Assembly (NCBI GenBank): GCA_934526015.1
Contig: CAKSZY010000035.1
Span: 1 to 17,556 of the forward strand
Direction of reading: 5' to 3'
Length of the DNA stretch: 17,556 nucleotides
Source: an uncultured Dokdonella sp.
GTDB taxonomy: Bacteria > Pseudomonadota > Gammaproteobacteria > Xanthomonadales > Rhodanobacteraceae
In this document: piece after piece, positions 6,638 to 14,281 of the stretch
Position numbering within the stretch: the first letter of the stretch is position 1
How the letters are laid out: the number at the start of each line of letters is the position of its first letter
Translations under genes and position numbers: made by a program
Notes under the pieces: model-generated
Databases searched by the model: none
Told to the model about the DNA's origin: nothing
What the model saw: only the letters and a program-made list of their open reading frames with translations

Positions 6638-7408
6638 TCAGACGGTCAGGTAGCCGCCGTCGACGGCGAGCCAGGCACCGGTCGTGTAGCTCGACGCGGA
6701 CGAGGCGAGGAAGAGCAGGGCACCGGCCATCTCGGCGGGATCGGCCGCGCGTCCGAGCGGGATGTGGCCGAGCGCCTGGGCGAGGATCGCCTTGTCGTTG
6801 ATCAGCGCACCGGCGAACTTCGTCTCGGTGAGGCCCGGCAGCAGCGCGTTGACGCGCACGCCTTGGGGCGCGCATTCCCTGGCGAAGGCCTTGGTCATCG
6901 ACAGGATCGCCGCCTTGCTGATCGAGTAGATGCCCTGGCCGGCGCCGGGAACGACGCCGTTGACCGAGGCGACGTTGATGATCGAGCCGCCGCCGCGCGC
7001 GGCCATGCGTCGCGCCGCCGCCTGCGACATCAGGAAGTAGCCGCGGACGTTGACGTCGATGGTCTTCTGGAAGGCGCCGGCGTCGGTGTCGACGATCGGG
7101 CCGAAGTACGGATTCGCCGCGGCGTTGTTGACCAGCACGTCGAGTCCGCCATGGCGGGCGTCGATCGCCGCGAAAGCGGCTTCGATCGAGGCCGGTTCGC
7201 CGATGTGGCAGGCCAGTGCCTCCGCGCTTCCGCCATCTGCGCGGATCGACTGCGCGACCGCCTCGCAGGACTCGATGCGGCGGCTCGAGACGATCACGTG
7301 CGCACCGTGCGCGGCGAGCAGGCGGGCGCCGGCTTCGCCGATGCCGCGGCTGGCACCGCTGACGAGGACGACCTTGCCGTCGAGCGAGAACGTGGCGGGC
7401 ATCGGCAT
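6638..7408 (-). CDS. SDR family oxidoreductase
   Basis: A 256-residue classical short-chain dehydrogenase/reductase. The cofactor loop is GASRGIG (18-24), followed by NNAA (94-97), the catalytic N120, S148 in NVAS, Y161 and K165 in YSISK, PGLTET (191-196) and the C-terminal AVDGGYLTV. S39-S40-R41-R42 after the second strand suggests NADP(H) preference (inference). It resembles the 3-oxoacyl-ACP reductase/DHRS4-like group, but the substrate is undetermined. I chose the ATG at 7408 with GGAG about 9 bases upstream; an ATG two codons later is also possible. The gene follows suhB after 71 bases and precedes the MFS gene by 26. A much longer open frame running back through suhB is a high-GC artefact. 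Confidence 0.92.
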   Translation of the reverse strand: MPMPATFSLDGKVVLVSGASRGIGEAGARLLAAHGAHVIVSSRRIESCEAVAQSIRADGGSAEALACHIGEPASIEAAFAAIDARHGGLDVLVNNAAANPYFGPIVDTDAGAFQKTIDVNVRGYFLMSQAAARRMAARGGGSIINVASVNGVVPGAGQGIYSISKAAILSMTKAFARECAPQGVRVNALLPGLTETKFAGALINDKAILAQALGHIPLGRAADPAEMAGALLFLASSASSYTTGAWLAVDGGYLTV

Positions 7409-7479
7409 GCGAATCGACTCCACGGTGCGGACAGGACGGTGCGCAGGATACGTGGCGCGGAACGCGCTGGCGGATTCCC

Positions 7480-8280
7480 TCAGCGCGCCAGCGCCGGCGT
7501 CAGTTCGGCGGCGATCGCCTTGATCATGCCGCCGACGACGTGGATGCCGCCGGCGACGAGGTTGCCGCTCTCCGGGATGCCGTCGCGGCCGGCGAGGTCG
7601 CAGTAGCGCCCGCCGGCTTCGCGCACGAGCAGGCAGCCGGCTGCCATGTCCCAGGGCTTGAGGCCGGTCTCGAAATAGCCGTCGAAGCGCCCGCAGGCGG
7701 CGTAGGCGAGATCGAGCGCGGCCGAGCCGCTGCGGCGCAGGTCCTCGGCTTCGGCGAGCAGGGCGCGCGTCATGCCGAGTTGGGCGTCCAGATGGGCGCG
7801 CTGGCGATACGGGAAGCCGGTGCCGAGCAGGGCGCCGCCGAGCTGGCCGCGCAGGCTGGCGCGGATGCGCCGGTCGTTGAGGTAGGCGCCGTCGCCGCGA
7901 CTGGCGGTGAACAGCTCGTCGCGCAGCGGGTCGTAGACGACGCCGTGCATCGGCTCGCCGTTCTCGAGCAGGGCGATGGAAACGGAGAAATGCGGGATGC
8001 CGCGCAGGTAGTTGTGGGTGCCGTCGAGCGGATCGATGACCCAGACGTGCCTGGACTTGCCGTGTGCGCCGCTCTCCTCGGCGAGGATTGCGTGTGCGGG
8101 GAACGCGCGCCTGAGCTCGCGTATGATCTCGGCCTCGGCGGCGCGGTCGACCTCCGACGCGAAATCCATGCGCTGCTTCTCGACGACGGCGAGTCCGTCG
8201 ATGCGGTTCATGTGGCGCAGGATGATCTGGCCTGCGGCGCGCGCGGCGCGCACGGCGACATTGACTGCAGGTCTTGCCAT
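7480..8280 (-). CDS. suhB: Inositol monophosphatase family protein SuhB
   Basis: A 266-residue Mg2+-dependent phosphatase of the inositol monophosphatase family, full length. The metal sites are AEES (67-70), IDPLDGT (82-88, ligands D83 and D86) and the distal WD (210-211) in [19 protein letters not shown]. In E. coli SuhB hydrolyses inositol-1-phosphate and also serves in ribosomal RNA antitermination with the Nus factors. Which roles hold here is inference. The ATG at 8280 gives the family N-terminus [14 protein letters not shown]; a longer open frame to 8370 is unlikely because it would run into the divergent promoter region. Divergence from trmJ across 146 bases matches the arrangement in E. 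coli and relatives and strengthens the name. Confidence 0.93.
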   Translation of the reverse strand: MARPAVNVAVRAARAAGQIILRHMNRIDGLAVVEKQRMDFASEVDRAAEAEIIRELRRAFPAHAILAEESGAHGKSRHVWVIDPLDGTHNYLRGIPHFSVSIALLENGEPMHGVVYDPLRDELFTASRGDGAYLNDRRIRASLRGQLGGALLGTGFPYRQRAHLDAQLGMTRALLAEAEDLRRSGSAALDLAYAACGRFDGYFETGLKPWDMAAGCLLVREAGGRYCDLAGRDGIPESGNLVAGGIHVVGGMIKAIAAELTPALAR

Positions 8281-8426
8281 GGTGGAGGCGTCGGGGTTCG
8301 GATGGGAAAGAACGCGCGAATGCCGGCTGCGCGGCCGGCAAGCGTAGCAAAATCGCCGGATTCCGGCCATGCGCGGCCGTCCTGCGTGGCGCCCGCCGGG
8401 CGCGGATGCGGCGCCGGGGAGGGCCG

Positions 8427-9227
8427 ATGAGCGTCGACGAAGAACGCAGTGCGAGGGCCGCGCGGGTGCGCTTCGTGCTCGTCAACACCTCGCATCCCGG
8501 CAACATCGGCAGCGCCGCGCGGGCGATCCGCACGATGGGTTTCGAGCGGCTCGACCTCGTCGCTCCGGAGTCGTTCCCGCATGGCGACGCCTATGCGCTG
8601 GCCGCGGGTGCACTCGACGTGCTCGATCGCGCGCGCCGGTCGGCGACACTCGAGCAGGCGGTCGCCGACTGCACCCTGGTGGTCGGCGCGACGGCACGCC
8701 TGCGCGGGGTGTCGCTGGAGGAATGGACGCCACGCGAGGCGGCCGCGCGCGTGCTTGCCGCCGCTGCCGGCGGCCGCGAGGTGGCGATCGTGTTCGGCAA
8801 CGAACGGGTCGGCCTCAGCAACGACGAGATCCGGCTCTGCCATGCGGCCGTGCACATCCCGAGCGATCCCGGCTATTCCTCGCTGAACCTCGCCCAGGCC
8901 GTGCAGGTGGTCGCCTACGAGTTGCGCATGGCCCAGCTCGAAGGCATTGCCCTGCGCCAGGGCAACACCGACGCGCCGGCGACCAGCGCCGAACTCGAGG
9001 GCTTCTTCAGCCACCTCGAGGCCACCCTCGACGACATCGACTTCCACAAGGGGCGCTCCCCGCGCACGATCCTGCGCCGGCTGCGCAAGCTGTTCCTGCG
9101 CGCGCGGCCCGACCAGCGTGAACTGCGCGTGCTTCGCGGCATCCTCGCCGACGCCCAGCGCATGGCGCGGCTGGCCGGGGAGCGCGGAATGCAGGACGGG
9201 GATGCGGGAACGGAACGCGGCGGGTAG
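8427..9227 (+). CDS. trmJ: tRNA (cytidine/uridine-2'-O-)-methyltransferase TrmJ
   Basis: A 266-residue SPOUT-class methyltransferase that uses S-adenosylmethionine to 2'-O-methylate position 32 in the tRNA anticodon loop. The family motifs are [20 protein letters not shown] (20-39), [11 protein letters not shown] (124-134) and [16 protein letters not shown] (145-160), the last forming the trefoil-knot cofactor site. The C-terminal part (about 165-266) is the helical extension typical of TrmJ. The start is the ATG at 8427, after GGGGAGGG. In E. coli trmJ also diverges from suhB but is followed by iscR; here the phosphate-uptake pair follows instead. Confidence 0.93.
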   Translation: MSVDEERSARAARVRFVLVNTSHPGNIGSAARAIRTMGFERLDLVAPESFPHGDAYALAAGALDVLDRARRSATLEQAVADCTLVVGATARLRGVSLEEWTPREAAARVLAAAAGGREVAIVFGNERVGLSNDEIRLCHAAVHIPSDPGYSSLNLAQAVQVVAYELRMAQLEGIALRQGNTDAPATSAELEGFFSHLEATLDDIDFHKGRSPRTILRRLRKLFLRARPDQRELRVLRGILADAQRMARLAGERGMQDGDAGTERGG

Positions 9228-9286
9228 GCAAAACCGGATCCGCCGGGCCGGACGGAATGCCGGACGGCACCGGCCGGGCAGGGCAC

Positions 9287-9304
9287 GCGTCATCTTGTTG
9301 TAAC
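9287..9304 (+). promoter_or_regulatory. Possible Pho box before the DUF47-pit operon
   Basis: GCGTCAT (9287-9293) and TTGTAAC (9298-9304) lie 11 bases apart start to start, each matching about five of seven positions of the PhoB half-site CTGTCAT/C. The site is an AT-rich island in a 120-base gap, 44 bases before the DUF47 gene. TAACAT (9301-9306) could be a -10; if so, PhoB binding here would overlap the promoter and fit repression better than activation. The match is weak. Confidence 0.3.
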
Positions 9305-9347
9305 ATTCGCCGCCCGCGCGCCCTCCCTCCCGACGGACCCACCACGC

Positions 9348-9977
9348 ATGTTTTCGTTGCAGACGATCTTCGGCAAGGGCGACAAGTTCTATGGCCTGCT
9401 CGAAGCCAGCGCCGATGCCGCGCGGCAGAGCGCGCGCGCGCTCAATGCCATGCTCGCCGAGCGCTCGCGGGAACCGGCCCTCGACGAGTTCCGCCTTGCC
9501 CGCAGGCGCGAAAAGGAACTGCTCGCGCAGATCAACCTCGAATTGGTCAACACCTTCGTCACCGCGCTCGAGCGCGAGGACATCGAGGCGCTGGCCGGGG
9601 CGCTCTACAAGATCCCGAAGACGGTGGAGAAATTCGCCGAGCGCTACGCGATGTTCGCCGACCGCCTCGACGATGCCGACTACGCGTCGCGCGCGCTGAT
9701 GCTCGAGCGCGCCTGCGACGTCATCGTGCAGATGGTCGGCGAGCTGCGTCGCGGCTTCAAGCTCGAAGTCCTGCACGACCTCAACGAGCGCATGCAGTCG
9801 ATCGAGAGCGAGGCGGACCGCCTGCTGCTGGAGCTCTATCGCGAACTGTTCCTCGACGAGAAGGACGTCGGTCGCCTGATGCTGCGCAAGGACCTGTTCG
9901 AACTGCTGGAAAAAGCCATCGACAAGTGCCGCGACGCGGCCAACGTCGTCTACCAGATCGCCCTCAAGAACTCCTGA
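9348..9977 (+). CDS. DUF47 family protein (PhoU-like, Pit accessory protein)
   Basis: A 209-residue, almost entirely helical, charged cytoplasmic protein of the DUF47/PhoU-related family, full length. It starts with the characteristic MFSLQTIFGKGDKFYGLL and continues through helical segments such as ALEREDIEALAGALYKIP (72-89) and ends in AIDKCRDAANVVYQIALKNS. Members are nearly always encoded just before a Pit phosphate transporter and are thought to modulate it. Here pit starts 17 bases after the stop. The ATG at 9348 gives the family N-terminus, although no strong ribosome-binding site precedes it. A longer open frame on the same strand that joins the pit frame at 9257 runs through this gene in a different frame and is an artefact. 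Confidence 0.93.
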   Translation: MFSLQTIFGKGDKFYGLLEASADAARQSARALNAMLAERSREPALDEFRLARRREKELLAQINLELVNTFVTALEREDIEALAGALYKIPKTVEKFAERYAMFADRLDDADYASRALMLERACDVIVQMVGELRRGFKLEVLHDLNERMQSIESEADRLLLELYRELFLDEKDVGRLMLRKDLFELLEKAIDKCRDAANVVYQIALKNS

Positions 9978-9994
9978 GCGCCGGAGCAGGCACC

Positions 9995-11131
9995 GTGACC
10001 CTGAGCCTCACCCTGGTCCTGCTCGTGGTCGTCATCGCGCTCGTCTTCGAGTACATCAACGGCTTCCACGACACCGCGAACTCGATCGCCACGGTGGTCG
10101 CCACCAAGGTGCTGAGTCCCGGCCAGGCGGTCATGCTGGCGGCCGGCACCAACCTCGTCGGCGCGCTGTGGGGCACCGCGGTGGCGAAGACGATCGCCTC
10201 GGGCCTGGTCGACACCGGGGTCGTCGCGGTCACTCCGCAGGTGCTGATCTGCGCGCTGCTCGGCGCGATCATCTGGGATCTCATCACCTGGTGGTGGGGC
10301 CTGCCGTCGAGCTCCTCGCACGCGCTGGTCGGCGGCCTCTGCGGTGCCGCACTGGCCGCCGCACACGACAATTGGGCCTCGATCATCTGGTGGGAGGCCG
10401 GCGAGCACTGGTGGTCGGGCAGGGGGCTGATGCCGAAGGTGATCCTGCCGATGTTCAGTTCGCCGCTGATCGGCTTCGTGTTCGGCTTTCTCATCATGGG
10501 AGTCATTTACGCGCTGGTCGGCTTCCTCGGCGCGCGCGAGGGGCGCCTGCAGAAGTTCGGCCGCCCGCGCTTCCTCAACGGCTTTTTCGGCAAGGCGCAG
10601 ATCCTCTCGGCCAGCGCGATGGGCCTCTCGCACGGCATGAACGACGCGCAGAAGACCATGGGCATCATCGCGCTCGCGCTGGCCGGGGCGACCGCCGCCG
10701 GCACCTTCGAGGGGCTGCCCGACATGCTGTCGTTCCTGCGCATCGAGGAGGACGCCGGCAAGCAGTTCGAGATCGCCCTGTGGATCAAGATCGTCTGTGC
10801 GCTGGTGATGGCCGCCGGCACCGCGGCCGGTGGCTGGCGGATCATCAAGACCCTCGGTCACAAGATGGTCAAGCTGCATCCGGTCAACGGTTTCGCCGCC
10901 GAGACCGCGTCGGCGACCGTCATCATTGCCGCCTCGCATTTCGGCATTCCGGTGTCGACCACCCACAACATCTCTTCGGCGATCATGGGTGTCGGCGCGG
11001 CCAAGCGCTTCTCGGCGATCCGCTGGACCATCGTCGAACGCATGGTCTGGGCCTGGCTGCTGACCATTCCGATCACCGCTGCACTGGCCTGGATGCTGGT
11101 GCGCGTGCTGCAGTCGCTCGGGCTCGACTGA
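9995..11131 (+). CDS. pit: Inorganic phosphate transporter, PiT family
   Basis: A 378-residue inner-membrane carrier that takes up phosphate (as a metal-phosphate complex with protons in E. coli PitA). Both inverted PHO4 half-repeats are visible: the first with NGFHDTANSIATVVATKVL (22-40) and PSSSSHALVGG (104-114), the second with GLSHGMNDAQKTMG (210-223) and STTHNISSAIMGVG (321-334). About 10 membrane segments are likely. The start must be the GTG at 9995: GGAG lies 8 bases upstream and the next in-frame ATG is inside the second helix. It is shorter than E. coli PitA (about 500 residues) because the central loop is brief, as in many DUF47-linked Pits. It forms a two-gene operon with the DUF47 gene. 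Confidence 0.95.
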   Translation: MTLSLTLVLLVVVIALVFEYINGFHDTANSIATVVATKVLSPGQAVMLAAGTNLVGALWGTAVAKTIASGLVDTGVVAVTPQVLICALLGAIIWDLITWWWGLPSSSSHALVGGLCGAALAAAHDNWASIIWWEAGEHWWSGRGLMPKVILPMFSSPLIGFVFGFLIMGVIYALVGFLGAREGRLQKFGRPRFLNGFFGKAQILSASAMGLSHGMNDAQKTMGIIALALAGATAAGTFEGLPDMLSFLRIEEDAGKQFEIALWIKIVCALVMAAGTAAGGWRIIKTLGHKMVKLHPVNGFAAETASATVIIAASHFGIPVSTTHNISSAIMGVGAAKRFSAIRWTIVERMVWAWLLTIPITAALAWMLVRVLQSLGLD

Positions 11132-11177
11132 GGGGCCAGCCGGGCGACAGCCGTTGCCACGGCGAGGCCGGCGCCGG

Positions 11178-11582
11178 TCAGAAGGCGTCGCCGCCGGCCG
11201 AGATCGACAGTTCCAGGCGGTCGCCGAGCAGGCCGAGTTCGCGCACCACGCGATCGATCTCGTCGCCGGTCAGCAACTCGTACGGGCGGTTCTCGCACAG
11301 GTGCAGGTAGGGCGAGCCGTCGAGGTCGCTGAGGGCGAGATAGCCGATCCGCTGTTCCCAGTTGAAGCGCAGGCAGCGCGCCGGATCGATGCCGGTGGCC
11401 GGACCGATCGGGGTCGAGATGCGCAGGTGCTTGCTGCCGTCCTCGTCCTCGAGCTCGGTCAGGTAGATGCCCTGGTGGCGGCCCTTGGCGAGACTGAGGT
11501 CGAAGCTGATCAGGTACGGATCGTTCGTGCGCAGGTTGTGCCGTTGGCTCGCATGCGAGCGGATCTGTTCGAAGCTGTGCAC
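11178..11582 (-). CDS. Conserved-looking hypothetical protein
   Basis: A 134-residue soluble protein I do not recognise. It has no signal peptide or membrane segment, and its pattern of short beta-like stretches (YLISFDLSL, GIYLTELED, KHLRISTPIG, IGYLALSD, PYLHLCENRPYELL) ends in a C-terminal helix EIDRVVRELGLLGDRLE. This suggests a small alpha/beta fold, perhaps a chaperone-like or YbjN-like one, but that is a guess. The start is a GTG at 11582 with GGGGAG 6 bases upstream. Codon choice looks like the neighbours'. It is convergent with pit (46-base gap, no clear terminator) and divergent from the alkyltransferase-like gene, so it is probably transcribed alone. Confidence 0.75.
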   Translation of the reverse strand: MHSFEQIRSHASQRHNLRTNDPYLISFDLSLAKGRHQGIYLTELEDEDGSKHLRISTPIGPATGIDPARCLRFNWEQRIGYLALSDLDGSPYLHLCENRPYELLTGDEIDRVVRELGLLGDRLELSISAGGDAF

Positions 11583-11752
11583 GTCGGGCTCCCCGATTCC
11601 GGATCGACGGTATGCTAGGGATGCTCCGATCGATTCCGCAAGGCCGGCAAGTCCGCACCGCTTCGCCGCAGGCGCGCGCGGACCGCGGCGTCCGCTCGCG
11701 GCACGCGAAATCGGTCGAGGCAGTCCCGTGCCAACCGTTCGAGTCAGGCCCG

Positions 11753-12148
11753 ATGCGCTCCCGCAAACCGGTCATCGATCCGCCAGCGCCGCCGGTGTGC
11801 GCGAAGCATGCGGCGATCCACCGCGCCGTGCTGGCGATCCCGCGTGGCCGCGTCGCCAGCTACGGCGAGATCGCCGCGCGGGCGGGGCTGCCGGGGCGTG
11901 CCCGCCTGGTCGGCCGCGTGCTCGGCGAAGCCGGGGCTGCGGTCGCGCTGCCATGGCACCGCGTGCTGCGTGCGAGCGGCGAGCTGGCGTTCCCGCCGGG
12001 AAGCGCGGAATTCCGCGAACAGAAGCGCAGGCTCGCTGCGGAAGGCGTCCCGCTGCGCGGGCGCCGCGTCGAACTGGCGCGCTACGGCTGGCAGCGCGAC
12101 CTCGATGCCGAACTGTGGGCGCCGCCGCCGCGCACACGTCGTGCTTGA
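11753..12148 (+). CDS. Alkyltransferase-like protein (ATL), MGMT-related, Trp in place of acceptor Cys
   Basis: A 131-residue protein made of the DNA-binding domain of O6-alkylguanine-DNA alkyltransferases. The active-site motif PCHRV is PWHRV (67-71), so W68 replaces the alkyl-accepting cysteine and no direct repair is possible. Y37 in VASYGEIA and R51 in ARLVG match the nucleotide-flipping Tyr and Arg finger of the family. Known ATLs (E. coli YbaZ, yeast Atl1) bind O6-alkylguanine and hand large adducts to nucleotide-excision repair. I chose the ATG at 11753, just before the conserved helix; an ATG at 11612 would add 47 residues without family similarity. The C-terminal tail after about 115 is short and basic. 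It heads a plus-strand run with the rhomboid gene, 72 bases downstream. Confidence 0.9.
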   Translation: MRSRKPVIDPPAPPVCAKHAAIHRAVLAIPRGRVASYGEIAARAGLPGRARLVGRVLGEAGAAVALPWHRVLRASGELAFPPGSAEFREQKRRLAAEGVPLRGRRVELARYGWQRDLDAELWAPPPRTRRA

Positions 12149-12220
12149 ACCGGCTGCCCGTCGCCCCGATGCTTGGCCCCTCGCCGTCGCCGCGACGGCC
12201 CTTGTCTGACGGAATCCCCG

Positions 12221-12859
12221 ATGCGATTCGATCTGCCGCCGGTGACGCGGGCCCTGCTGATTGCCAATGTCGTCCTGTTTGGCCTGCAGCAGCTCTTCAA
12301 CGAGGCCCTGCTGATCCATTTCGCCCTGTGGCCCATCGGTGATCGCGCGATCGCCGGCGTCGGCACCGTCGGATTCGAGTTGTGGCAGCTGGTCAGCTAC
12401 GGATTCCTGCACGGCAGCCTCACCCACCTGCTGTTCAACATGCTGGCGCTGTGGATGTTCGGCGGCACCATCGAGCGCCTGTTCGGTTCGCGCCCGTTCG
12501 CCGTCTATTACCTGGTCAGCGTGATCGGTGCCGCGCTGGCCCAACTCGCCGTGATCGCCTGGTTCACCGGTGGCTTCTATCCGACCGTGGGCGCATCGGG
12601 CGGCGTGTTCGGCGTCCTGCTTGCCTTCGGCATGATGTATCCGCACAACCGCATCATGCTGATCTTCCCGCCGGTGCCGATGCCGGCGTGGCTGTTCGTC
12701 ACCGGCTACGGCCTGCTGGAACTCTATCTCGGCATCACCGGCACCCAGGCCGGCGTCGCCCACTTTGCCCATCTCGGCGGCATGGCCGCGGGTTTCGTGC
12801 TGATCCAGTACTGGCGCGGACGGCTGCCGTGGAAGCCGCGCCGCATCCTCATGCGCTGA
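12221..12859 (+). CDS. Rhomboid family intramembrane serine protease
   Basis: A 212-residue polytopic inner-membrane protease with the six-helix rhomboid core. The catalytic dyad is S126 in GASGGVFG and H184 in HFAHLGG. The HGSLTHLLFN segment (64-73) supplies the conserved His and Asn (N73) of the oxyanion region, and EXXF-like sequence TIERLFGS (83-90) follows. The L1-like loop before 60 contains LWQLVSYGFLH. The substrate is unknown; prokaryotic rhomboids cleave transmembrane segments of quality-control or signalling targets. The start is the ATG at 12221, which places the first helix at residues 9-25. Only 11 bases separate its stop from folC, so the two are probably co-transcribed. Confidence 0.94.
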   Translation: MRFDLPPVTRALLIANVVLFGLQQLFNEALLIHFALWPIGDRAIAGVGTVGFELWQLVSYGFLHGSLTHLLFNMLALWMFGGTIERLFGSRPFAVYYLVSVIGAALAQLAVIAWFTGGFYPTVGASGGVFGVLLAFGMMYPHNRIMLIFPPVPMPAWLFVTGYGLLELYLGITGTQAGVAHFAHLGGMAAGFVLIQYWRGRLPWKPRRILMR

Positions 12860-12870
12860 GCGGACCTCCG

Positions 12871-14157
12871 GTGCAGTCATCGTCACCGCGCCCGCTGGCC
12901 GGATGGCTCGACCATCTGCAGGCGATCCATCCGCAAGGCATCGCGCTCGGCCTCGAACGCGTCGCCGCAGTCTGGCAGCGCCTCGGCGCGCCGCGGCCTG
13001 CCGCGCGGGTCATCACCGTCGGCGGCACCAATGGCAAGGGCTCGACCGTCGCCTTCCTCGAGGCCTTGCTGGCGGCCCGCGGACTGCGCCTCGGCAGCTA
13101 CACCTCGCCGCACCTGCTGCGCTACAACGAGCGCGTGCGCATCGACGGGCATGAGGCCGCCGATGCGGACCTGGTCGCGGCCTTCGAGCGCATCGAGGCA
13201 GCGCGCGGCGACATCACCCTGACCTGGTTCGAGTCCGGCACCCTGGCCGCACTGCTGCTGTTCGCCGAAGCCGGACTCGACGTGGCCGTGCTCGAAGTCG
13301 GCCTCGGCGGCCGCCTCGATGCGGTCAACCTGATCGATGCCGACGTGGCCATCGTCACCACCGTCGCGCGTGACCACGAGGACTTCCTCGGCAACGACCT
13401 CGACGGCATCGCGCGCGAGAAGGCCGGCATCTTCCGCGCCGGTCGTCCGGCGGTGATCGGCGACGCCGGTGCGCCGGCGGCCCTGCTCGAGCGTGCCGAC
13501 GAGATCGGCGCGCAGGTGCTGCTGGCCGGGCGCGATTTCCGCGCCGAAGCCGGCGCGCACGGCTGGTGCTGGCACGGTTGCGGTCGTCGCATCGAACTGC
13601 CGGAGCCTGCCCTTGCCGCGCCTTGCCAGCGGGCCAATGCCGCCGCGGCGATCGCGGCCGTGCATGTGCTCGAGGCCGACGGCGACTGGCCGGAGTCGGC
13701 GATCGCGCATGCGCTGGTGTCGGCAAGCGTGCCGGCCCGCCTGCAGGTGTTCGGCGGCGATCCGCCGGTGGTGGTCGACGTCGCCCACAATCCGCAGGCT
13801 GCCGGAGTGCTGGCCGCATGGCTGGCGGCGCATCCGCCGGCCGGGCGCAACCTGGCCGTGTTCGCCGCCCTCGGCGACAAGGACATCGCCGGCATCGTGT
13901 CGCCGTTGCGTGAGGCGTTCGCCAGCTGGCACCTGGCCGGCCTCGATGGCGCCAGCACACGCGGACTTCCGGCCAGCGTCCTCGCCGCGCGCCTGCCGGC
14001 CGGCCTGCCGGTGCGCAGCCACGCAGGCGATGTGGCCGGCGCCCTCGCCGGGGCGCTCGGCGAGGCCCGACCGGGCGATCGCATCATCGCCTTCGGCTCG
14101 TTCTTCGTCGCCGCCGAGGTGCTTGCGCTGAAAGCCGGCGATCCGCCGGCTGCATGA
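12871..14157 (+). CDS. folC: Bifunctional dihydrofolate/folylpolyglutamate synthase
   Basis: A 428-residue cytoplasmic ATP-dependent ligase of the Mur ligase superfamily. It makes dihydrofolate from dihydropteroate and adds further glutamates to folates. Visible are the P-loop VGGTNGKGST (50-59), the substrate loop SPHLLRYNERVRI (79-91), FESGTLAALLLF (120-131), LEVGLGGRLDAVN (141-153) and the carbamylated-lysine loop GIAREKAGIFR (179-189), then a C-terminal domain with DVAHNPQA. The start is a GTG at 12871, since no in-frame ATG lies between the rhomboid stop and the P-loop; an in-frame CTG at 12856 overlaps that stop. In many gammaproteobacteria accD precedes folC; here the rhomboid gene does. 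Confidence 0.95.
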   Translation: MQSSSPRPLAGWLDHLQAIHPQGIALGLERVAAVWQRLGAPRPAARVITVGGTNGKGSTVAFLEALLAARGLRLGSYTSPHLLRYNERVRIDGHEAADADLVAAFERIEAARGDITLTWFESGTLAALLLFAEAGLDVAVLEVGLGGRLDAVNLIDADVAIVTTVARDHEDFLGNDLDGIAREKAGIFRAGRPAVIGDAGAPAALLERADEIGAQVLLAGRDFRAEAGAHGWCWHGCGRRIELPEPALAAPCQRANAAAAIAAVHVLEADGDWPESAIAHALVSASVPARLQVFGGDPPVVVDVAHNPQAAGVLAAWLAAHPPAGRNLAVFAALGDKDIAGIVSPLREAFASWHLAGLDGASTRGLPASVLAARLPAGLPVRSHAGDVAGALAGALGEARPGDRIIAFGSFFVAAEVLALKAGDPPAA

Positions 14158-14246
14158 ACGGCACCGCGCCGCGGCAATCACGCCCGGATCGGCCGCGCAG
14201 TCCGGCACATCGACGTGCCTCACGGCTTCCTGCGTGACGGGGTGCG

Positions 14247-14252
14247 TATAAT
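14247..14252 (+). promoter_or_regulatory. Promoter -10 of the SPOR protein-cvpA-purF operon
   Basis: A perfect TATAAT lies 29 bases before the SPOR-protein ATG in a 124-base gap after folC. It is flanked by GGTGCG and CGCGCC, which are almost inverted to each other. No convincing -35 is seen at 17 bases upstream; GGCTTC at 14224-14229 is the nearest by spacing. The rarity of TATAAT in such GC-rich DNA and its position support it. Confidence 0.65.
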
Positions 14253-14281
14253 CGCGCCGACACGACTGCCATCGGCTCGCC

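Noticed and set aside
6638..8533. Apparent 631-residue SDR fusion protein extending through suhB
   Set aside because: The N-terminal 370 residues are Arg/Pro/Ala-rich and read suhB out of frame; SDR similarity begins only at the ATG at 7408.
9257..11131. Apparent 624-residue extended Pit protein
   Set aside because: The extension reads the DUF47 gene in another frame; the GTG at 9995 has a ribosome-binding site and gives the family N-terminus.
11952..11967. Sigma-54-like TGGCAC...TGC motif
   Set aside because: It lies inside the coding sequence for the PWHRV motif of the alkyltransferase-like gene and has no downstream gene to drive.
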